Positions 1 to 6,552 of a stretch of 9,263 bases of DNA are shown piece by piece. The notes beneath the pieces are model-generated. The model did no database searches. It worked only from the letters and a program-made list of their open reading frames with translations, and had not been told where the DNA came from. The first letter of the stretch is position 1, and every line of letters begins with the position of its first letter. Source of the DNA: Bacteroidota bacterium (GTDB lineage: Bacteria; Bacteroidota; Ignavibacteria; Ignavibacteriales; Melioribacteraceae); contig JAKAHQ010000038.1 in NCBI GenBank assembly GCA_021814855.1, forward strand, positions 1 through 9,263. Direction: 5' to 3'. Position numbers and translations under genes: made by a program.

Positions 1-773
1 GATCTTTTAGCTGCTTTCTCCATCAAATCTAGAAACGGTTTGAATAAATCAATTGGCACTGGAAATATTGTTGTCGAATTTTTCTCCGCCGCAACTTCGG
101 TCAATGTTTGCAGAAATCTTAACTGCAAAGCATACGGCGAACTGCTTATTATTTGCGAAGCGTCGGCTAAACGCTGCGAGGCCTGGTATTCTCCTTCGGC
201 ATGAATAACCTTTGCGCGCCGCTCTCTTTCTGCCTCGGCCTGCCGAGCAATTGCGCGCTGCATCTCCTGCGGTAAATCGACATTCTTAACCTCTACCAAA
301 GATACCTTAATGCCCCACGGTGCGGTGTGCATATCCATCGTTTCTTGAAGCAGCCGGTTGATTTTCTCGCGTTCCGACAAAAGCTCATCAAGTTCCGATT
401 TGCCCAAGATGCTTCGCAGAGTAGTTTGCGATAACTGCGAGGTCGCGAAAAGAAAATTTTCAACTTCCACAATTGCTTTCGAAGCTTCTATAACCCTGAA
501 ATAAATTACAGCGCTTACTTTGATAGAAACGTTATCTTTGGTAATTACATCTTGCGGCGGAACATCCATTGCTACGACGCGAAGACTTACCCTAACCATG
601 CGGTCGACAATGGGAATAAGAAAAATCAAACCGGGGCCCTTTGCCCCGATTAATCTTCCCAATCTAAATATTACGCCGCGCTCATACTCGCGTAAAATTC
701 TTATCGCGCTCGAAAGTATGATGATAATGAAAAATATAAGTATAAAAAGAATGGTTACAGATTCCGGTTTCAT
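1..773 (-). CDS. Slipin (stomatin-like SPFH/band 7 membrane protein), C-terminus cut by window edge
   Basis: My translation from the ATG at 773 gives 257 residues with no stop before the window edge. Residues about 6-24 form one hydrophobic membrane anchor. The slipin hallmark [13 protein letters not shown] follows at 28-40, then [12 protein letters not shown] at 46-57 and the rest of the band 7 domain. Next comes an Ala/Glu/Arg-rich helical stretch containing [14 protein letters not shown] and a segment containing [14 protein letters not shown], both usual for slipins. Family members are commonly 250-270 residues, so little should be missing. A GAGGAG ribosome-binding site lies at 782-787, 8 bases before the ATG. 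The gene follows nfeD by 47 bp; this pairing is a known conserved one, in which slipins form membrane-microdomain oligomers and, in Pyrococcus, are cleaved by the partner NfeD protease. The physiological role here is inferred only from that pairing. The family assignment is firm; the exact end is unseen. Confidence 0.93.
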   Translation of the reverse strand, partial: MKPESVTILFILIFFIIIILSSAIRILREYERGVIFRLGRLIGAKGPGLIFLIPIVDRMVRVSLRVVAMDVPPQDVITKDNVSIKVSAVIYFRVIEASKAIVEVENFLFATSQLSQTTLRSILGKSELDELLSEREKINRLLQETMDMHTAPWGIKVSLVEVKNVDLPQEMQRAIARQAEAERERRAKVIHAEGEYQASQRLADASQIISSSPYALQLRFLQTLTEVAAEKNSTTIFPVPIDLFKPFLDLMEKAAKR

Positions 774-820
774 GAAATTCTCTCCTCAAAATTTATTGCC
801 GTTAATTCAGATCTACTCCT

Positions 821-2140
821 TTATAAGTCGTGATTGGTTCTTCGAACAATAAGTTTTAAATCTCTTATAGACGAGATTATTACATCTTTGCCTTCCTCAA
901 TTTCATCGCCGGAAGATTGCGCATTCCAAATCTCGCCGTGAACCATTATTTGTCCGGCTTTCTGCGGCCCGATTGGAGACAATGTTTTTCCCGTCTCGCC
1001 TATTAATCCTTCGCTGCCGGTAGCGGGCTGCCTTCTTTGCGCCGCAATTCCTTTGCCGAGCGCAAAAACAAAAAATAGAGTTGTAAGAATTGTTGCGGTG
1101 ATAATCACGCTTAAAGATAGGTGAACGAATTCGAGCGACGTATCGGTGTTCAGCAGCATAAGCGAGCCGATTAAGAATGAAATTATTCCGCCCGCTGTAA
1201 GCAAGCCGTGACTTACAACTTTTATTTCCGCGACAAAAAGAATTACAGCGAAAACGATAAGTGCCAAACCGGCATAATTAATCGGCAATGTATGCATCGA
1301 ATAAAAAGCAAGTATGAGCGAAATTACCCCGACAATACCAGGCAAAATAGAACCGGGATTGCTGAGTTCAAAAATTAATCCGTATATGGCAATCATCATT
1401 AATATGTAAGCGATGTTTGGATCGCTGATGATGTATAAGAATTTTTGTATAGCGTTCATTTGTATTTCGCGGATTTGCGCATTCCGAGTATGAAGTATTT
1501 GCATCCCGCTTACTGTTTCAACTTTTTGCCCGTCAAGCCGAACAAGAAGACTGTCAACGTTCTTCGCTATTAGGTCGATTACATTTTCTTTGAGTGCTTC
1601 AGATTCTGGAAGTGAAACACTTTGCCGTACGGCTTTTTCTGCCCACTCAATATTGCGATGACGTTTTTCGGCAATGCTTCTTATAAATGCCGCCGCATCG
1701 TTGGTGGCTTTCTCCATCATAATATCGGTGGAATCTTTACGGTTCTGTCCGCCGCTTTCGCTCATCATAACCGGGTGAGCCGCGCCTATATTTGTGCCGG
1801 GAGCCATCGCAGAGATGTTTGCCGCCATAGCAATGAATACTCCTGCGGAAGCAGCTTGAGCGCCGGAAGGATAAACATAAATTATTACGGGAATTTTTGA
1901 TGCTAGCAGGTCGCTAACAATTAACCTTGTCGATTTAAGCAGTCCGCCGGGAGTATTAAGTTTTATTACAAGGCATTCCGAACTATCGGATTCTGCTTTT
2001 TTAATTGTGTTATGAATGAATTCGGCTACTGGAGGATTTATCGCGCCGTCAATTTCGATTATGTCTACAAAAAGTTTTGAGGAAGGTTGTTCCTGGTAAA
2101 AGAGGAAAAATAAAAGCAAAGATATTGTTGCCAATTTCAT
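821..2140 (-). CDS. nfeD: NfeD-family membrane serine protease (long form, ClpP-like domain)
   Basis: A 439-residue protein is read from the ATG at 2140. A hydrophobic signal sequence covers about 1-20. A ClpP/SppA-like protease domain covers about 24-195: NTPGG at 62-66 fits the oxyanion region, Ser98 in AASAG is the expected nucleophile, and Lys144 in EKATND is the expected general base of the Ser-Lys dyad known from Pyrococcus PH1510. Five membrane segments follow (roughly 243-259, 266-283, 289-307, 312-331, 343-362), then a C-terminal NfeD OB-fold domain (about 374-435, with GLIGETGK and GEIWNAQ). The protein is probably membrane-bound with its protease domain outside the cytoplasm. An ATG two codons earlier (2146) is also possible, but the AAGGAG at 2148-2153 would sit only 1 base from it and is 7 bases from the chosen ATG. 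The downstream slipin is the likely partner and substrate. Function is assigned from family knowledge. Confidence 0.93.
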   Translation of the reverse strand: MKLATISLLLFFLFYQEQPSSKLFVDIIEIDGAINPPVAEFIHNTIKKAESDSSECLVIKLNTPGGLLKSTRLIVSDLLASKIPVIIYVYPSGAQAASAGVFIAMAANISAMAPGTNIGAAHPVMMSESGGQNRKDSTDIMMEKATNDAAAFIRSIAEKRHRNIEWAEKAVRQSVSLPESEALKENVIDLIAKNVDSLLVRLDGQKVETVSGMQILHTRNAQIREIQMNAIQKFLYIISDPNIAYILMMIAIYGLIFELSNPGSILPGIVGVISLILAFYSMHTLPINYAGLALIVFAVILFVAEIKVVSHGLLTAGGIISFLIGSLMLLNTDTSLEFVHLSLSVIITATILTTLFFVFALGKGIAAQRRQPATGSEGLIGETGKTLSPIGPQKAGQIMVHGEIWNAQSSGDEIEEGKDVIISSIRDLKLIVRRTNHDL

Positions 2141-2147
2141 TTTCATT

Positions 2148-2153
2148 CTCCTT
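2148..2153 (-). promoter_or_regulatory. Ribosome-binding site that decides the nfeD start
   Basis: The minus strand reads AAGGAG here. It is 1 base from the ATG at 2146 and 7 bases from the in-frame ATG at 2140. Normal spacing favours the second ATG, which shortens NfeD by two residues (Met-Lys). Confidence 0.7.
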
Positions 2154-2155
2154 AA

Positions 2156-2222
2156 CGGTAGAATGATTAATGGTCACCAAGACGGTAAAATCATAACATG
2201 ATATTCATTCCGGTAAAAATGT
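2156..2222 (-). repeat. Three phased copies of a 12-base CGGTA-type element upstream of nfeD
   Basis: On the minus strand the copies read ACATTTTTACCG (2211-2222), ATGATTTTACCG (2183-2194) and ATCATTCTACCG (2156-2167). The last two match at 10 of 12 bases. Start-to-start distances are 28 and 27 bp. The copy nearest the gene lies 2 bases from the ribosome-binding site. The arrangement resembles tandem operator half-sites, but no regulator is known and the region is AT-rich, so chance similarity remains possible. Confidence 0.35.
2190..2217 (-). promoter_or_regulatory. Weak sigma-70-like promoter candidate for nfeD-slipin
   Basis: The minus strand carries TTTACC (2212-2217) as a possible -35 box (4 of 6 to TTGACA), a 16-base spacer, and TATGAT (2190-2195) as a possible -10 box (5 of 6 to TATAAT). 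It lies in the gap between the ldh stop and the nfeD start and overlaps two of the repeated elements. The organism may use a different promoter consensus, so this is tentative. Confidence 0.25.
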
Positions 2223-2254
2223 AATCAATTCTTTTCCAAGTATCAATTTCTAAT

Positions 2255-3214
2255 TCAGCCCTCTTGTTTTACTTTATTTTCAAACTCATCTATTTTGCTT
2301 CGGATAATTTGCGCGCTTTTTTTCAAAGCTTCTTTTTCATCCTGATCTAATCTTAACGGAATAGCCCCGAGATCGCCGCCGCCGCCGATTAAATGAGGCA
2401 GTGAAAGAGAAACATTTTTGATTCCTTCAATTTCATCCATAGGAGTTGACACAGTTAGTATTGCCCGGTTGTCGCGGGCGATAACATCAACTAAACGAGC
2501 TATGGCAGCGCCGATGCCGTAGTAAGTAGATCCTTTACCGGCAATAATTTTATATGCCGCGTTTCGCACACTGCCGTCAATTTCACTTTTTACTTTTTCA
2601 TCAAATTCAACTCCCCTGAACTTTACAAAATCTTCGAGCGATACGCTTCCAATACCAACACTCGACCAAGCCAGTACTTCCGAATCACCATGCTCGCCGA
2701 TTACATAACCGTGAACGTGCTGCGGGTCGACGCCAAGATGTCTTCCGAGCAGCGCGCGGAATCTTGCGGTGTCTAACGTTGTACCCGAACCGATAACTTT
2801 TGAAGAAGGGAATCCGTATTGGGCCGCTATCTTTGCGCACAAATGTGTGATTACGTCCACAGGGTTGGTTGCTATTAGCAAGATTGCATCCGGTGCGTGC
2901 TTAAGAGAATTTGAAATAATTTTTTGGAGTATCACAGCGTTCCTTTCAAGAAGCATCAATCTTGTTTCTCCCGGCTTTTGTGCGGCCCCCGCTGCAATAA
3001 TAATTGCCTTCGACCCTTTTAAGTCTTCATACTTGCCTGCGTGAACGTCGGTTGCCTGAAGGAACGGAACGGCATGTTGAATATCGGCGGCCTCGGAAAT
3101 AGCTCTGTCTTCGTTAGCGTCTATCATAACAATTTCGCTGGCTGCTCTTCTCATTACAATCGCATACGCGGATGTAGAACCGACTAATCCGTTGCCTATT
3201 ACTCCTACTTTCAT
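2255..3214 (-). CDS. ldh: L-lactate dehydrogenase (NAD-dependent)
   Basis: This is a 319-residue, full-length member of the LDH/MDH family that interconverts pyruvate and L-lactate with NADH in the cytoplasm. The Rossmann fingerprint GNGLVG is at 7-12, and Asp32 ends the second strand, favouring NAD over NADP. The mobile loop has Gln79 in AAQKPGETR (position 102 in LDH numbering), where malate dehydrogenases carry Arg, plus Arg85 (Arg109). Catalytic residues are present: Asp148 (168) and Arg151 (171) in LDTARFR, His175 (195) in GEHGDS, and Thr230 (246). Arg153 and His168 match the fructose-1,6-bisphosphate contacts Arg173 and His188 of Bacillus LDH, suggesting allosteric activation. The ATG is preceded by TGGAG at 3220-3224, 5 bases upstream. 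Its neighbours are not obviously related in pathway. Malate dehydrogenase is the main alternative and is disfavoured by Gln79. Confidence 0.93.
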   Translation of the reverse strand: MKVGVIGNGLVGSTSAYAIVMRRAASEIVMIDANEDRAISEAADIQHAVPFLQATDVHAGKYEDLKGSKAIIIAAGAAQKPGETRLMLLERNAVILQKIISNSLKHAPDAILLIATNPVDVITHLCAKIAAQYGFPSSKVIGSGTTLDTARFRALLGRHLGVDPQHVHGYVIGEHGDSEVLAWSSVGIGSVSLEDFVKFRGVEFDEKVKSEIDGSVRNAAYKIIAGKGSTYYGIGAAIARLVDVIARDNRAILTVSTPMDEIEGIKNVSLSLPHLIGGGGDLGAIPLRLDQDEKEALKKSAQIIRSKIDEFENKVKQEG

Positions 3215-3256
3215 TTTAGCTCCAGGTAATTATTTATATACAATACAAAGTTGTTT

Positions 3257-3270
3257 CGGAAAATGTTCCG
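3257..3270. repeat. Small perfect inverted repeat upstream of ldh
   Basis: CGGAA and TTCCG flank a 4-base centre, 43 bases upstream of the ldh ATG and 32 bases beyond the end of the M1 peptidase gene. It is not followed by a U-run in the direction of transcription, so it is not an intrinsic terminator. It could be a short operator or a chance palindrome. Confidence 0.2.
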
Positions 3271-3302
3271 CTCGGTTGATATGTTTGGAAGAAAAGAAAT
3301 GT

Positions 3303-4649
3303 TTACTTTGGAAGTCCCGGTTTGTACAGCCAATCTTGAAAAAGCCGGTCTAGATTTTTATTTGAAACCGATTCCATTACATTCTCAAAATCTTTGGTGG
3401 TTACGTTGGAGTGCTCGAATTTTCTGTAATATTCTTTTATGCCATTGAAAAAAATGTCGTCGCCCAATTCGGTACGCAGCTCGTGAAGAAAGAGAGCGCC
3501 TTTCTGGTAATTTTCTACATTCAGTAAATCTCCAAGATGCAGATAATGATCCGTAATTACCGGGAGGGTATTAGAGCTATGCATTAGATAATCGTTGCGC
3601 GTTCTCTGCAGCATCTGCTTAAATGCATCTTCCCCCTCGCGATGCTCAAAGTAGAGCATTGAAAAATATGTTGCGAAACCCTCGCTCAGCCAAAGTTCCG
3701 GCCAGTCGGATTTTGTAACGTCGTCGCCGAACCATTGATGGGCAATCTCATGCGCAAGCACTTCATCGTTCCCGGATTTATTCTGTTCCAGCGAACTTGT
3801 CTGCGGAAGAAAAATTGCGCTGCTGTTTTCCATGCCTTCAAACATTGGCGAGGATACTACTATGGCCAATTTGCTGTAAGGATAAGGCCCTATTAATTTT
3901 TCGTAGAAGCCCACAATTTCCGGAACATGATCGAATTCCAAAGCTACTTTATTTTTGTCTTCGGGAAAGGTATAATAAAAAATAGGAATTCCCGATTCCG
4001 TCTTCGCAGTTGCTATGTAAAAATCGCATACGCCGATGACCATGCAGTAGGTAGGAATTGGCGTGTCCATTTCATAACTGTAGGTTACATTATTTGAGTC
4101 GGACGAAACAGCCCCGGTGAATGTGCCGTTGGCAATAACTTCGTATTGTTTGGGCGTGTTAACTTTAAATGAGACCGTTGCCTTATCCGAAGGATGATCG
4201 ATAGACGGGAACCAATACCGTGCCCGGTTTGCCCAGTTATCACTGAACGCACAGTAGTGGCCGTATTTGTTTATGCTGATTATCAATCCGTTTTTCGGAT
4301 TGCCGGAATACTCGAAGTAAATTTTATGAATAGTATTAGCAAACAATACTTCCCGCGTGGATATCGTAATTATGTTGTCGTCATATTGAAACGGCTGCAT
4401 AAGTCCGTCAAACGTGCACCGGGTAATATTCATTTCTTTTAGATTGAACATTAGTTGACGAATCTCTGCGAGAGTATTAAAAGTAATTTCTGCGGAGGCG
4501 GTAATAAATTTTTTTGACGGATCGATTTTTATGTTGATGGAATAATGCAGTATATCAATTTTACCCGCCATGATATTCGAATCGTCTTTATTGGGAAAGC
4601 CGAATAAAGGTATAGCCGCGAATAAAAAAATTACAAGAATTCGTTTCAA
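3303..4649 (-). CDS. Secreted M1-family zinc aminopeptidase, compact form
   Basis: A 448-residue protein with a hydrophobic N-terminal signal sequence (about 1-17, no lipobox Cys), probably exported. An N-terminal beta-sandwich region (about 30-210) leads into a thermolysin-like catalytic domain. The exopeptidase motif appears as EGMEN at 271-275, with Glu in place of the usual first Gly. Zinc ligands are His300 and His304 of HEIAH and Glu323, exactly 18 residues beyond the motif. Glu301 is the catalytic base. Tyr381 in YQKGA matches the transition-state tyrosine. The protein stops soon after the catalytic domain (DWLYKPGLPK), without the long helical C-terminal domain of many M1 enzymes. The start is TTG: an in-frame TGA lies four codons upstream, and the next Met (27) would remove the signal sequence. 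The upstream GGGTGAAAAG is only a weak ribosome-binding site. Expected role: removal of N-terminal residues from imported or extracellular peptides. Confidence 0.9.
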   Translation of the reverse strand: MKRILVIFLFAAIPLFGFPNKDDSNIMAGKIDILHYSINIKIDPSKKFITASAEITFNTLAEIRQLMFNLKEMNITRCTFDGLMQPFQYDDNIITISTREVLFANTIHKIYFEYSGNPKNGLIISINKYGHYCAFSDNWANRARYWFPSIDHPSDKATVSFKVNTPKQYEVIANGTFTGAVSSDSNNVTYSYEMDTPIPTYCMVIGVCDFYIATAKTESGIPIFYYTFPEDKNKVALEFDHVPEIVGFYEKLIGPYPYSKLAIVVSSPMFEGMENSSAIFLPQTSSLEQNKSGNDEVLAHEIAHQWFGDDVTKSDWPELWLSEGFATYFSMLYFEHREGEDAFKQMLQRTRNDYLMHSSNTLPVITDHYLHLGDLLNVENYQKGALFLHELRTELGDDIFFNGIKEYYRKFEHSNVTTKDFENVMESVSNKNLDRLFQDWLYKPGLPK

Positions 4650-4712
4650 ATAAACTTTTCACCCGTGAATTAATTTCAACCGTAAAAATAATCTATTTAC
4701 CTGAACGGATAA

Positions 4713-4757
4713 AATTCCGCCGCTTAAATTTAATTATTAATCCACCGCCTAAAATTT
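4713..4757. repeat. Imperfect 19-base direct repeat in the gap upstream of the M1 peptidase gene
   Basis: Copies at 4713-4731 and 4739-4757 match at 13 of 19 bases ungapped, and better if a 1-base gap is allowed. Both have a CCGCC-type core flanked by AAT and TAAA-TTT, with a 26-base period. They sit in the 205-bp gap between the dehydrogenase stop and the peptidase start, the longest non-coding stretch here. I see no convincing promoter or terminator in that gap. A tandem operator is possible but unproven. Confidence 0.25.
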
Positions 4758-4854
4758 TGGCTGGTTGCCGGCACCGTTGCTGAATGTTTCTGTTATCCTT
4801 AATCTCGTAAACAGCAGGCTGAAAATTAAATGATACACGCCGAATTTGAAAAGA

Positions 4855-5892
4855 TTAAAATGTCACTACAGCTTTAACAACGCCGTCGTCGTATCCGGCA
4901 ACAAGGTCGAACGCTTTTTGAGTTTGATCAAGCGGCAGTCTGTGAGTAATCATAAAATCCGGAGAAATTTTGCCGGAAGAAATTAATTCTATAACGGGCT
5001 TTACACATTCGTTTTGTCTTCGAACGTTCTGAATAACAATTTCCTTCCGCCGAATCTTGCTGATGTCGAATGAAATTTTATCGACTTCCGGAATTCCGAC
5101 GAGCAAGAGCACACCGCCTGGTTTCAATAGATCGACAGCCTGATCAACCGCTTCCTGCTTTCCGCAGCACTCAAATACCGCGTCAAACGGTTCGACATTA
5201 ATTTTCTTAAGATACTCAACAACATCTACTTTATCAGGATTAGCCACCCACGCGGCCCCGTTTTGCCGCGCGATTTCCAACCTGTAATCAAGTTTATCCG
5301 TTGCTAATATTTTATTTATCCCTTGCGACTGCAATGTAAGCATAACGCTTAAGCCGATTGGCCCAGAACCGAGTATTCCAACTTGCCCGGCTCTCAGAAA
5401 GTTATTCATAAGTTGAACCGCATAGTAACCTATGGTTAACGGTTCAACCAGCGCGGCTAATTCGGCAGAGATATTTCGCGGCACTTTAAAACAGTTTCGT
5501 TCCGGTAGAACAATGTACTCGCTCAAACATCCTTCCAGTTGCCCGGGGCATCCGAGAAATTTTTGGTTTAAGCAAGTATGAAACCGACCCTTTAGACATT
5601 GCGAGCATTTTTGACATGATACAAGCGGATCGACGGCAACAAGATCGCCGGGCTTTACCGTTTTAACATCTTTGCCGGTCTCTACAACATAGGCGGAAAA
5701 TTCGTGACCGATAGTGAAAGGAAAATTAATAACCTGGTCGCCGATTCGTCCTTCTTTGAAATAATGAATGTCTGAGCCGCAAACTCCCATCACGGCAACT
5801 TTGAGCAAAATATCATCGGCGTTTATTAAAGCAGGAATGTTTGATTCAAGTACTCCAAACTTTTCAATTCCACTTAAAGCTATTTTTTTCAA
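4855..5892 (-). CDS. Zinc-dependent medium-chain dehydrogenase, polyol (sorbitol/xylitol dehydrogenase-like)
   Basis: A 345-residue, full-length MDR-superfamily enzyme. Catalytic zinc residues are Cys38 (in VCGSD), His63 and Glu64 (in IGHE), and Glu150. A structural zinc lobe is complete with Cys93, Cys96, Cys99 and Cys107. The nucleotide fold has GSGPIG at 175-180, with Asp199 ending the second strand, which favours NAD. The CGSDIHYFKEGRIGD and GHEFSAYV stretches resemble sorbitol, xylitol and L-iditol dehydrogenases more than primary alcohol dehydrogenases. The start is TTG, supported by GAGAGG at 5901-5906 with an 8-base spacer. It lies 16 bp after the HAD phosphatase and is last in the arabinose operon, so a pentitol such as L-arabinitol or ribitol is a reasonable guess as substrate. 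Threonine dehydrogenase-like activity is a less likely alternative. Family is certain; substrate is inferred. Confidence 0.88.
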   Translation of the reverse strand: MKKIALSGIEKFGVLESNIPALINADDILLKVAVMGVCGSDIHYFKEGRIGDQVINFPFTIGHEFSAYVVETGKDVKTVKPGDLVAVDPLVSCQKCSQCLKGRFHTCLNQKFLGCPGQLEGCLSEYIVLPERNCFKVPRNISAELAALVEPLTIGYYAVQLMNNFLRAGQVGILGSGPIGLSVMLTLQSQGINKILATDKLDYRLEIARQNGAAWVANPDKVDVVEYLKKINVEPFDAVFECCGKQEAVDQAVDLLKPGGVLLLVGIPEVDKISFDISKIRRKEIVIQNVRRQNECVKPVIELISSGKISPDFMITHRLPLDQTQKAFDLVAGYDDGVVKAVVTF

Positions 5893-5900
5893 TCCGAATT

Positions 5901-5906
5901 CCTCTC
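5901..5906 (-). promoter_or_regulatory. Ribosome-binding site supporting the TTG start of the dehydrogenase
   Basis: The minus strand reads GAGAGG, 8 bases before the TTG at 5890-5892, inside the 16-bp gap after the HAD phosphatase stop. No ATG or GTG is as well placed, so TTG is the probable start. Confidence 0.6.
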
Positions 5907-5908
5907 GT

Positions 5909-6505
5909 CTAAAAATTTTTTTCCGAAAAAGCTCTCACATCTATGGCCATCATGCCTGCTTTTATTGCCGCCTCCAAACCGGGGTCGCCGTCTTCGAATA
6001 CCTGGCACAATTTCGGTTCGACATTTATTCTTTTTGCTGCTTCGAGAAATACAGCCGGATCCGGTTTTGGCTTCAATACATCATCGGCAGTAACAACAGC
6101 ATCAAATAAATGAAGAATACCAACTGTTTCCAATTCTGCCAGAACAATATCTCTTGCGCTTCCGGACGCTATTGCAAGCGGCAGAACCTTGTAAAATTGT
6201 TTTGCTATATCAACAACAGGTTTAACCGGCAGAACATTGTGAAGACGTTCTTTCATGATTTTTTGTTTTGCCTCCACCACTTTCGACGGCTCAAGTTCCG
6301 TGCGGAATTTATCGTTATAGAGAGAGACAATTTCCAATTCCTTCATGCCTTTAAGAGCATAAAGAAATCGTTCGTCATAAACAGCGCCGAAATTGGAAAG
6401 AGTCTCCTTCCATGCCGTCATGTGAAGCGGCATCGAATCCACGAGAGTGCCGTCGCAATCAAAAATTAATCCGCGCACGTGTGGATGAACAAATATATTA
6501 TTCAT
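5909..6505 (-). CDS. HAD-superfamily sugar-phosphate phosphatase, YqaB / beta-phosphoglucomutase-like
   Basis: A 198-residue HAD subfamily IA hydrolase. Motif I is DCDGT at 16-20 (Asp16 nucleophile, Asp18 acid/base), followed by a short alpha-helical cap at about 25-95. Motif II is Ser114 in IASGS. Motif III is Lys145 in LKPKPDP. Motif IV is EDGDPG at 171-176, with Asp172 as the expected magnesium ligand. The stretch VFEDGDPGLEAA, and the AGMMAIDVR that follows, resemble E. coli YqaB, a fructose-1-phosphate and related sugar-phosphate phosphatase of 188 residues. The ATG at 6505 lacks a clear ribosome-binding site, unlike its neighbours, so translation may depend on the upstream genes. It lies 47 bp after araA and 16 bp before the dehydrogenase. 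Likely substrates are pentose or hexose phosphates made in this pathway, but the exact one cannot be read from sequence; a phosphoglucomutase activity is a weaker alternative. Confidence 0.85.
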   Translation of the reverse strand: MNNIFVHPHVRGLIFDCDGTLVDSMPLHMTAWKETLSNFGAVYDERFLYALKGMKELEIVSLYNDKFRTELEPSKVVEAKQKIMKERLHNVLPVKPVVDIAKQFYKVLPLAIASGSARDIVLAELETVGILHLFDAVVTADDVLKPKPDPAVFLEAAKRINVEPKLCQVFEDGDPGLEAAIKAGMMAIDVRAFSEKNF

Positions 6506-6552
6506 GCAATTACGTTTGGAATCTGGGATAAAATTTTTCGATAACGAATTTG

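Noticed and set aside
1..4. GATC at the very first bases, suggesting a Sau3AI cloning junction
   Set aside because: A four-base match at one end is easily chance, and the slipin reading frame continues undisturbed to the edge.
520..852. Plus-strand open frame of 110 residues
   Set aside because: It lies opposite the slipin gene and runs into the end of nfeD. The minus-strand slipin carries clear family motifs, and the plus-strand product is not recognisable.
2255..3214. Malate dehydrogenase as an alternative to lactate dehydrogenase
   Set aside because: The substrate-deciding position in the mobile loop is Gln79 rather than Arg, and the allosteric-site residues match LDH.
3215..3302. TATATAAAT before ldh considered as a promoter -10 box
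   Set aside because: No acceptable -35 sequence lies 15-19 bases upstream, and AT-rich runs like this are common in these gaps.
4766..4773. TGCCGGCA palindrome considered as a terminator stem after the arabinose operon
   Set aside because: It is a short self-complementary octamer without a loop, the flanks mismatch, and no T-run follows on the transcribed strand.
5768..6469. Two adjoining plus-strand open frames of 113 and 119 residues
   Set aside because: They are antisense to the HAD phosphatase and the start of the dehydrogenase, have odd Phe/Cys/Asn-rich composition, and resemble no family I recognise.
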